Below are positions 6,355 to 11,974 of a stretch of 13,240 bases of DNA, in pieces. The position numbers and the translations under genes were made by a program. Where the stretch lies: contig JBDSJC010000248.1 of assembly GCA_039917655.1 (NCBI GenBank), positions 1 through 13,240 of the forward strand, written 5' to 3'. The notes under the pieces are model-generated. The model was not told where the DNA came from. It made no database searches and was given only the letters and a program-made list of their open reading frames with translations. The stretch is from PNKC01 sp039917655 (GTDB taxonomy: Bacteria > Chloroflexota > Dehalococcoidia > Tepidiformales > Tepidiformaceae). Within the stretch, counting starts at the first letter, position 1, and every line of letters starts with the position of its first letter.

Positions 6355-7463
6355 CAGTTCTCGCCCTCGAGCGGTCCAAGGCATGAGTCGATCGCCTCCC
6401 GCGCCTCGGGATAGACCTCGCCGAAGCCGCGCAACAGGCCGAAGCAGCCAGAGATCATCATGTCGCCGAAGGGCGCGGCGAAATACGGATTGATCGCGGT
6501 GCCGCGGACCTTGCCGCGTTGCGGGCCGGTGACGGCCACCATCGAAGGGAGCTGCGCACCGACGAGCGTGCGGTCCGCGTGGTAGGCCCCGTGACCTTTC
6601 GAGCCAAACACTTCGGCGTGCTCCAATTGACCGCTGGATAGCCGTTCGGTGAAGCGTACGATCTGTTCTCCGGAGAGCTCGCCCGTGTGGTGTTCGAACA
6701 GGCTGGCGATCTTGCGGCCGCGCAGGTGGAAGCCGAGCAAGTGCATGTTGCCGAGGTTGAGCACCACGCGTTCCTCCACGCACGCCACGCGCTCATCGTG
6801 AATTGCCCCGAAGGCTGCCGCCGGGCCGGTGTCCATGAACGCCACCGGCGCCTCGCCGCCCGCGGAGGCGACCATCGCCCGCGCCCGCGTCAGGTATTCC
6901 GGCAGGTCCCCCGGCCGGGAGGCGAAGGCGAGCAGGTCGTTCCGGCGCTCGACCGTGCGACGCAAATGTTCGAAGCGAAAGAGGCGATCGCTCACGCCGG
7001 GCGGCGCCGCCCCGTGATCAAGGCAGCCGAGCGCCAGCCCATCGAAGCTGGTGTCCACTTCGAACGCCGCGAGGGCAGTGCGGATGGCATCGAGGTCGAG
7101 GTCGCGCAGACGGACGTGCTCCGCGTCGATAGCGCGCAGTTCGTCCTCGGAGACGAGGGTGACGCCCAGCGCCTCGACCTGCTCCAGGTCGTCATCCAGC
7201 GTCTGGGCGGCCTCGGGCGTGGAATAGGCCTTGCCGCCGCCCTTGAGGTGGTCTTCGAGCGCCCAGTTTCCCGGCCCGCCGCCCGCCACGACACCCGTCA
7301 GTGCAATCGCGCGCCCTTCGCGAGACGCCCGCCGGATGCGGGTGGCGGCAATCTGCGTGGCGGACGGCAGGATCATCTTGATGTTGTTCTCCACCGGCTT
7401 CTCGGAATCGAAGAGCAGGATGTCCTGGGTCCCAGTGCCCATATCAATGGCAAGGATGCGCAT
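6354..7463 (-). CDS. DUF1786 family protein, 369 aa
   Basis: The sequence agrees with DUF1786, a bacterial and archaeal family that databases often call pyruvate-formate-lyase activating enzyme-like without biochemical support. It begins MRILAIDMGTGTQDILLFDS; the DxGTGTQD loop resembles the phosphate-1 loop of actin/sugar-kinase/Hsp70-fold proteins. Two more such segments follow: AFMDTGPAAAFGAI, and VVLNLGNMHLLGFHLRGRKI with a downstream HHTGELS. A nucleotide-binding fold is thus an inference. No CxxxCxxC radical-SAM motif is seen, so a true activase is unlikely. The start is set by the family N-terminus at ATG 7463; an open extension to 7577 is proline-rich and lacks resemblance to anything. 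It is the first gene of a coupled pair with the DinB-like gene. Confidence 0.8.
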   Translation of the reverse strand: MRILAIDMGTGTQDILLFDSEKPVENNIKMILPSATQIAATRIRRASREGRAIALTGVVAGGGPGNWALEDHLKGGGKAYSTPEAAQTLDDDLEQVEALGVTLVSEDELRAIDAEHVRLRDLDLDAIRTALAAFEVDTSFDGLALGCLDHGAAPPGVSDRLFRFEHLRRTVERRNDLLAFASRPGDLPEYLTRARAMVASAGGEAPVAFMDTGPAAAFGAIHDERVACVEERVVLNLGNMHLLGFHLRGRKIASLFEHHTGELSGEQIVRFTERLSSGQLEHAEVFGSKGHGAYHADRTLVGAQLPSMVAVTGPQRGKVRGTAINPYFAAPFGDMMISGCFGLLRGFGEVYPEAREAIDSCLGPLEGEN

Positions 7464-7756
7464 GGAGATAGTGTAGGGGAGAGACGAGAGGTGGTAGCGG
7501 GCCTGGCGGTGTTGCCCCGATTTGACGGACATCCACGACGGGTGGAAGAACCCGGGAGCAGGTAGGAGTGGGAGCAATCGGATGGCCGCGTCGAGTGTTC
7601 ACGGCCGGAGAACAAGGCTGAAGTAGCGAACTTCGCGGTGCTGGTGGCGGGAGCATTGGTCAGGTGAGACGGGACCTCGGGCCGGGGGAGAGACAGGACC
7701 GGCGGACAACGGCAGTCTGGCGTTGCCAGGGCGCTTGGGTACGTCCTGGGGTGGGG
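7464..7756. other. Noncoding gap between two minus-strand operons
   Basis: No protein frame here looks real. A perfect short inverted repeat, GCGAA-C-TTCGC (7626-7636), has a one-base centre and suits a protein-binding site better than an RNA hairpin. Near the end of the EthD gene, CCAGG (7726-7730) and CCTGG (7745-7749) could form a 5-bp stem, but there is no T-tract on the minus strand, so it is a poor intrinsic terminator. Nothing else stands out. Confidence 0.4.
7470..7475 (-). promoter_or_regulatory. Candidate -10 box for the DUF1786-DinB operon
   Basis: On the minus strand TACACT ends 6 nt before ATG 7463. No Shine-Dalgarno is present between them. This spacing fits a leaderless transcript starting at or next to the ATG. 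No good -35 is seen, so confidence is low. Confidence 0.3.
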
Positions 7757-8089
7757 CTACCGGTCGCCGATCATGACGTGTTCCTGGACGATGACGCTGA
7801 AACGCGTCGCGAGGTCGAAGAGGTTCTTTTCGTCTTCGAGGACGACTTTGAGTTCGGGCGAGCGGTTGGACATCTTCATGTCCGCTTCGTTTTCGAACCA
7901 CGCCTCGGCGAATCCGTCGTAGGCCATTTCGCGGCCGCTGCCCGAAAGGTCTGGCGCGAGGTTGATGACGTAGCGCTTGATGCCGGGCACTCTCCGCGCT
8001 TTGTCCGCGTGCGTGGTGGTCCAGTAGGTGCCGAACTCCTCGCGAGACATGCCGGGCTTGCGCTTGGCGCCAAAGATCATCTTGTACAT
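7757..8089 (-). CDS. EthD-domain protein, 110 aa
   Basis: The product is a single dimeric alpha+beta-barrel (ferredoxin-like) domain of the EthD type, a family first found in an ether-degradation cluster and now met beside many oxidative pathways. The start MYKMIFGAKRKPGMSREEF, the TYWTTTHADKARRVPGIKRYV segment (His27 in the conserved WxxxH) and YDGFAEAWFENEADM follow the family pattern, and the length is typical. The start is secure: GGAGG (complement of 8099-8103) lies 9 nt before ATG 8089. It is the last gene of a three-gene minus-strand operon, 26 nt after the HEPN-like gene. Its exact role is unknown; members may bind or modify small hydrophobic compounds. Confidence 0.88.
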   Translation of the reverse strand: MYKMIFGAKRKPGMSREEFGTYWTTTHADKARRVPGIKRYVINLAPDLSGSGREMAYDGFAEAWFENEADMKMSNRSPELKVVLEDEKNLFDLATRFSVIVQEHVMIGDR

Positions 8090-8115
8090 CGGGCAGAGCC
8101 TCCAGGTGGTGGACG

Positions 8116-8676
8116 TTATGCTACTCGCTTCGAAACCAGGCTCACGTATGGCATCCCGCTGCGTATCGACTTGGCGGATTGATACCAGCCCCTAAAGCCG
8201 GTCAACCAACTGCTCAGCGCATTGAGCACGCTCGGAATGGCGTCCAATGTGGCGCCAAAGCTGTAAGTCCTCCCAAGGACTCGGATCTGTTCCAGGCGAT
8301 CGGTTCCCGTCAGCGTGGTGCCCCAAGAGCCTTCGGTTCCGTCGACGGGCCAAGTGTCGCAGTCCCCCGGAACTTTGTCTTTGCGACCGAGACCTGCAAG
8401 GTAGTCTTCTTCGTGCTCTAAGGCGTTGCGCGCGTCTCGGAAGTTTGCCGCAGTCATAGCCTTGCAAAACACCGACGTTGCTTCGTCGAGTGCCGGGGAA
8501 GTTCCCTTGAGAAGAGCCAAACATCTTCCCGAGTGAGCGAGTGAGAGCGCGACAAAGTGCGCCGCCTCAAAATCGACGCCTCGGTCTGCGGGCCATTGAG
8601 CACGACGCTGAGCGTCCAGAGCTCACCCGCCGGCCCGGCTTGCCAGCATGAACCGTTGGGTGTCCGTCAGTGACAT
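8116..8676 (-). CDS. HEPN-like hypothetical protein, frame disrupted twice
   Basis: As written, ATG 8676 reads MSLTDTQRFMLASRAGG and then stops at TGA (complement of 8623-8625). The frame that ends at TAA 8116-8118 is open from that stop. Between them, from about 8625 down to 8580, a different frame gives ELWTLSVVLNGPQTE with 14 of 15 third positions G or C, against 7 of 15 in the frame that holds the TGA. One extra base in the GGG at 8626-8628 and one missing base near 8577-8585 restore a single 186-aa protein. It contains FEAAHFVALSLAHSGRCLAL and DARNALEHEEDYLAG; RNALEH fits the RX4H motif of HEPN nucleases and nucleotide-binding proteins. The family is not recognised otherwise. The start follows the upstream stop by 1 nt (TGAAATG). 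The longest intact piece is 8116-8520 or slightly longer. Confidence 0.6.
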
Positions 8677-8677
8677 T

Positions 8678-9799
8678 TCACGCCAAGCCCAGCCGCCGAT
8701 CATTTTCCTGCCAGGCGACATCGTTGATTGCCATCAAGCCGCCGGCGACGAGGGAGTGTCCGCCGAGGAGGACAGGGATGGGCGCATTGGCCGCCCCTTC
8801 CGTGAAGCGCCGGAGGAAATCGTCTTCGATCGCTTCGTGGTTCAGCATGTCGCTCTGGAAGCGATCCTCGCGCGCTGGGTCCAGACCCAGGTGGGCTTCG
8901 ATCACGCGCGTGTCCAGGACCAGTGCGTCACCTAACAGCGCCATCCGTTCGAAGAAACGCTGGATGCCCACCTCTTCCAGCAGGAACCCGAGGACGGAGT
9001 GGGCCCGGTAGCCCGGCGCCGCCGTCGCGAGACCGCGTTCCTCGCTGAACATGCGCACGCGACAGGCGGTTTCGCGCTCGAGGTATTGCCAGGTCATCGC
9101 CCCCACGCGCCCGGCGACGACCACCTGCGCGGTGCGGTCGCAGAGCAATGGGAGGAAGGCACGGTAGCGTTCCGCGGTCTCGGTGACGGCAGCTGCCGCC
9201 TCGGCGAGTTGCGGCTGGAGGCCAGGAGTGAGCGCCAGGACGGCCAGGTCCGAAGGCGTGTCGAGGTCGAACTGGGTGGCGGTGGTGCGCGGCAGGATGA
9301 CCGAGACGAGGCCCGCGTCGTCGCGCAACCGCCGGGGGAGGACGTTATCGCGCGCGACCGTCGAGACCCGTTCGATCGCCTCGCCCGGCGTCCAGGCGGT
9401 GATGTCCGCTGAAAAGAAGTTGTTGGTCACGAAGCGGGCGTCGCGCGCGTCCAACTGCTCGACGATGAAGCGAAAGTCCTCACTGCCGAGGAGCGGCACC
9501 GAGCCAGAGCCCATGACCGCGGGCTTCTGTAGCCCGTAGCGCGAGACCAGTCCACGTAGCCGCGTGTCGAAATCGAACGGCTCTCCAGGGTCGTCCGCGT
9601 CCAGGAGGATGTGGGGGGGGAGGGGTCCGAAGGCGGCCGGGTCGCTGGTGGCGATGATCACCGCTTCGAAGCCAGCGGCCAAGGCGCTTGCGGCGGTCCC
9701 GCCGGCGGCTGCAACGCGCGCCTCCGCGATGATGCGTTCGGCGACTCCGCTGCCCGTGCCGCCGTGCAAGATGATCAGCACCGGACGCTCGAAGACCAT
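8678..9799 (-). CDS. MobA-like/GT-A nucleotidyltransferase-like protein, 373 aa
   Basis: I infer a nucleotidyltransferase-like N-terminal half from FEAVIIATSDP, HILLDADDPGEPFDF, AVMGSGSVPLLGSEDFRFIV and, later, TQFDLDTPSDLAVLAL, the last matching the DxDTPxDL motif of MobA/CofC-type enzymes. The usual LAGGxSxRxGxxK loop is not present; the N-terminus reads LIILHGGTGSGVAERIIAEA. The second half, from about residue 210, starts with VVVAGRVGAMTWQYLERETA and is not recognised; it may be a separate module. Donor and acceptor are unknown. Start ATG 9799 is chosen because the sequence becomes family-like at MVFERPVLIILHGG; an open extension to 9886 is Arg/Pro-rich and crosses the neighbour's promoter. 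It heads the operon with the HEPN-like and EthD genes, and TGA 8678-8680 leads at once into the next ATG. Confidence 0.7.
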   Translation of the reverse strand: MVFERPVLIILHGGTGSGVAERIIAEARVAAAGGTAASALAAGFEAVIIATSDPAAFGPLPPHILLDADDPGEPFDFDTRLRGLVSRYGLQKPAVMGSGSVPLLGSEDFRFIVEQLDARDARFVTNNFFSADITAWTPGEAIERVSTVARDNVLPRRLRDDAGLVSVILPRTTATQFDLDTPSDLAVLALTPGLQPQLAEAAAAVTETAERYRAFLPLLCDRTAQVVVAGRVGAMTWQYLERETACRVRMFSEERGLATAAPGYRAHSVLGFLLEEVGIQRFFERMALLGDALVLDTRVIEAHLGLDPAREDRFQSDMLNHEAIEDDFLRRFTEGAANAPIPVLLGGHSLVAGGLMAINDVAWQENDRRLGLA

Positions 9800-9806
9800 G
9801 GCGCCC

Positions 9807-9812
9807 AGCGTA
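9807..9812 (-). promoter_or_regulatory. Candidate -10 box for the minus-strand three-gene operon
   Basis: TACGCT on the minus strand ends 7 nt before ATG 9799. No Shine-Dalgarno lies between, which would suit a leaderless message. No -35 is evident in this GC-rich stretch, so this is tentative. Confidence 0.25.
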
Positions 9813-9841
9813 CGCCGGGGAGGCCGTCCGCGCCCACTGGA

Positions 9842-9850
9842 TGGTATGCT
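9842..9850 (+). promoter_or_regulatory. Extended -10 promoter for the M20 amidohydrolase gene
   Basis: TG-G-TATGCT matches the extended -10 form TGnTATAAT at five of six -10 positions if the C is allowed as one mismatch and G as another (TATGCT versus TATAAT). A start about 7 nt downstream would give a leader of some 23 nt containing GGAGA (9869-9873), the ribosome site for ATG 9880. No -35 is seen, as is common for extended -10 promoters. Confidence 0.45.
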
Positions 9851-9879
9851 CGCGGCCACTTTCTGGCTGGAGACAGTTG

Positions 9880-11067
9880 ATGGCACTGGCAGACCTTGAC
9901 CGGGCGAAACAGGCGGCCGAACGGGCCGTGGACGCGGCGTCTGGCGAATTGCGTGAGATCAGTCTGAGCATCCACGCCAAGCCCGAGCTGAACTACGCAG
10001 AGCACCACGCGCACGCTGTCTTGACCGGCTACCTGGCGGCCCAGGGATTCGCGGTCGAGCGCGGGGCGTACGGCTTGCCGACAGCGTTCAAGGCAGTGTT
10101 CGGCAGTGGCGAACCGACGATCGCTGTGTTCTGCGAATACGACGCGCTGCCGGGCATCGGCCACGCCTGCGGCCACAACCTGATCGCGATCTCGGGCCTC
10201 GCCACTGGAATTGCGTTGAAGGCGGCCCTGGGTGAAGGGAACGGGACGGTGCTGGTGCTGGGCTCACCGGCGGAGGAGGGCGGCGGCGGAAAGATCCAGA
10301 TGATGGAGGCAGGTGCGCTCTCTGGTGTGGACGCCGCGATGATGCTCCACCCTTCGCCCGGAGACGCCGCTTGGCCGAGCATGATCGCACTCGAGCAGGT
10401 GAACGTGGAGTACTTCGGGCGGAACGCGCACGCCGGGGCGACGCCGTGGGCGGGCGTAAACGCCCTCGACGCCCTGGTGATGGCCTATACATCCATATCC
10501 GCCATGCGCCAACAGATGCGTCCCACGGACCGCGTCCACGGCGTGATCACGAAGGGCGGCGAGAAGGCGAACATCATCCCAGACCACACGGCGGCGCAAT
10601 ATCTGATTCGGTCCAAGACGCTGGCCGACCTTGAGAGCTTGCGGAAGAAGGTGATGGGCTGCTTCGAAGGGGCCGCGCTGGCCTCCGGCTGCCGGCTGGA
10701 GGTGACGCCGCCGGGGCCGCCCTACGCGGATGTTTCCACGAACGACGTGATCGCCGAGGCCTACTGCGAGAACATGGAGCGCTTCGAGATGCGCATGCCG
10801 TCCAAGGCCGCAACCGAGAACCTCGGGGGAGCGAGCACGGACATGGGCAACGTCAGCTACGTGGTGCCGAGTATCCATCCGGTGTTTGGCATCCCTGTGG
10901 AAGATGGCGCTGGCAACCACACGGCGGGCTTCACCGCCGCAGCCGCCACCGAGGAAGCTCATCGGGCCACCTTGCGCGCCTCAAAGGCGCTGGCGATGAC
11001 TGCGCTGGAGCTCTACGCCAAGCCGGAGATGCTGAAAAAGGCCTGGGCGGAGTTCAACGGGAAGTAG
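9880..11067 (+). CDS. M20 family amidohydrolase/dipeptidase (PM20D2-like), 395 aa
   Basis: This is a cytoplasmic zinc hydrolase of peptidase family M20, close to PM20D2 and AbgB-type amidohydrolases that cleave amide or dipeptide bonds. The metal and catalytic region is EYDALPGIGHACGHN (86-100), followed by the Glu pair in GSPAEEGGGGK (E132, E133), H157 in MMLHPSP, and NAHAGATPW (182-190) at the start of the dimerisation domain. Late conserved pieces are GGEKANIIPDHTAA (227-239), ASTDMGNVS (318-326) and the final metal-site GNHTAGF (H347). Length is normal for the family. The start at ATG 9880 has GGAGA 6 nt upstream; an in-frame ATG at 9841 overlaps the likely promoter and is rejected. The substrate is unknown. 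It precedes rplI by 215 nt and is probably a separate unit. Confidence 0.92.
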   Translation: MALADLDRAKQAAERAVDAASGELREISLSIHAKPELNYAEHHAHAVLTGYLAAQGFAVERGAYGLPTAFKAVFGSGEPTIAVFCEYDALPGIGHACGHNLIAISGLATGIALKAALGEGNGTVLVLGSPAEEGGGGKIQMMEAGALSGVDAAMMLHPSPGDAAWPSMIALEQVNVEYFGRNAHAGATPWAGVNALDALVMAYTSISAMRQQMRPTDRVHGVITKGGEKANIIPDHTAAQYLIRSKTLADLESLRKKVMGCFEGAALASGCRLEVTPPGPPYADVSTNDVIAEAYCENMERFEMRMPSKAATENLGGASTDMGNVSYVVPSIHPVFGIPVEDGAGNHTAGFTAAAATEEAHRATLRASKALAMTALELYAKPEMLKKAWAEFNGK

Positions 11068-11079
11068 GGTGGGAATTGG

Positions 11080-11100
11080 CGGTGCGACACCGTCTGTCGC
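11080..11100 (+). terminator. Overlapping hairpins after the M20 gene
   Basis: GCGACA (11084-11089) and TGTCGC (11095-11100) form a perfect 6-bp stem with a 5-nt loop, starting 17 nt after the stop. A competing stem, CGGTG (11080-11084) with CACCG (11088-11092), uses the same bases. No T-tract follows, so intrinsic termination is uncertain. Confidence 0.35.
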
Positions 11101-11104
11101 GCCG

Positions 11105-11158
11105 CGCCCCTAGCGTCATAACTCGTGAGGGGCGTCAAGAATCGTTCAGGGTTTGACG
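11105..11158 (+). other. Two perfect, mutually exclusive stems upstream of rplI
   Basis: CGCCCCT (11105-11111) pairs with AGGGGCG (11128-11134), a 7-bp stem with a 16-nt loop. CGTCAA (11133-11138) pairs with TTGACG (11153-11158), a 6-bp stem with a 14-nt loop. The stems share 11133-11134, so they compete at their ends. TTGACG is also a fair -35 sequence, but no -10 lies at 16-19 nt from it. The downstream leader has a further GGCGGC (11222-11227) / GCCGCC (11240-11245) stem. These may be parts of the rplI control region. Confidence 0.35.
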
Positions 11159-11282
11159 GACGCGACGATAACGAGTGGTTGAATTACGATGACTGCTCTA
11201 CGTTGCCTGCGGGATGGACCCGGCGGCAATGTTCGCCCCGCCGCCAAACCGGCCGGGCTATCCCGAACCAGTTGAGGAAACC

Positions 11283-11888
11283 ATGAAAGTCGTCTTTTTC
11301 GAAGACGTGGAAGGCACCGCGCAGATCGCCGAGGTGAAGGACGTGAAAAACGGCTTCGCCCGCAACTTCCTCCTCCCCCGAGGCGCTGCCGGACCCGTCA
11401 ACAAGGACAACGTGATGCGCGCCAACTCGCTCGCGCAAAAAGAGACTCGCCGCCAGCAGAAGCTGGACACCGAGGCGCGCAAGATCACGGACAAGATTAC
11501 GAACTACACCGTGACCATCGAGGCCCGCGTCGGCGAAACCGGCCGGCTGTTCGGGTCGGTCACTAACCGAGACATCGCGGACAAGCTGAACGCCTCGACG
11601 AACCTTTCGATCGATGCTCACACGATCCTTCTGCCGGAGCCGATCCGCGAAATCGGGGCGCGCCAGGTGACCATCAAGTTCACCCGCAACATCTCGATCG
11701 ATGTGACCGTCGATGTTGTGCCGGACGAAGCGTCGAAGCCGATCGTCGAGAAATTGATGGCAGAGCGCGCCGCCGAGGCCGAACTGGCCGCCAAGCGCAA
11801 GGCTGAGGCCGAATACGCCGCCCGGAACGCCGCCGCCGAGTCTGACGACGAGGACGACGACGACGAGCCGGAAGAAGACTCGAACTAA
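11283..11888 (+). CDS. rplI: 50S ribosomal protein L9, with acidic C-terminal tail, 201 aa
   Basis: L9 binds domain V of 23S rRNA near the L1 stalk and helps keep reading frame and ribosome spacing. The start MKVVFFEDVEGT and the signature KNGFARNFLLPRGAA (22-36) are diagnostic. The long linking helix rich in Lys/Arg/Gln follows (about 45-75), then the C-terminal domain with GETGRLFGSVTNRDIADKL. ATG 11283 has TTGAGGA 5 nt before it; an in-frame ATG at 11214 would add a proline-rich 23 residues and is rejected. The usual L9 is about 150 residues. Here an Ala/Glu/Lys-rich helix from about 155 and a terminal stretch with 11 acidic residues in the last 15 add some 50. It is followed by dnaB, a common pairing. 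Confidence 0.97.
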   Translation: MKVVFFEDVEGTAQIAEVKDVKNGFARNFLLPRGAAGPVNKDNVMRANSLAQKETRRQQKLDTEARKITDKITNYTVTIEARVGETGRLFGSVTNRDIADKLNASTNLSIDAHTILLPEPIREIGARQVTIKFTRNISIDVTVDVVPDEASKPIVEKLMAERAAEAELAAKRKAEAEYAARNAAAESDDEDDDDEPEEDSN

Positions 11889-11893
11889 CCGGG

Positions 11894-11970
11894 GAAGGAG
11901 GGGAACGGGGACCGGCTGTCGCAGGCCGAACGCAGCGATAACCAGCACAGGCCCACCGGCCCCCTCCTTC
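11894..11970 (+). other. Inverted repeat pairing SD-like and anti-SD-like sequences before dnaB
   Basis: GAAGGAGGGG (11894-11903), just after the rplI stop, is the exact reverse complement of CCCCTCCTTC (11961-11970), which ends 4 nt before the dnaB ATG. The first arm is a very strong Shine-Dalgarno-like sequence with no ATG, GTG or TTG at a useful distance. The second contains CCTCCTT, the same as the anti-Shine-Dalgarno core of 16S rRNA. The loop is 57 nt and can fold further. No T-tract follows. It may control dnaB translation or termination between the two genes. Confidence 0.5.
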
Positions 11971-11974
11971 ACCG

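Noticed and set aside
5803..6783. 326-codon version of the DinB-like gene
   Set aside because: The part upstream of 6384 is an Arg-rich out-of-frame reading of DUF1786; the ribosome site and TGATG overlap point to ATG 6354.
6687..7565. 292-codon plus-strand frame opposite DUF1786
   Set aside because: It is antisense to a gene with clear family motifs, has the composition of a GC-rich shadow frame, and shows no ribosome site.
10264..10962. 232-codon minus-strand frame opposite the M20 gene
   Set aside because: It is antisense to well-conserved M20 motifs; the His/Arg/Gly-rich text is typical of a shadow.
11214..11282. N-terminal extension of L9 from ATG 11214
   Set aside because: L9 proteins begin at MKV; the extra residues are proline-rich and a purine-rich site precedes ATG 11283.
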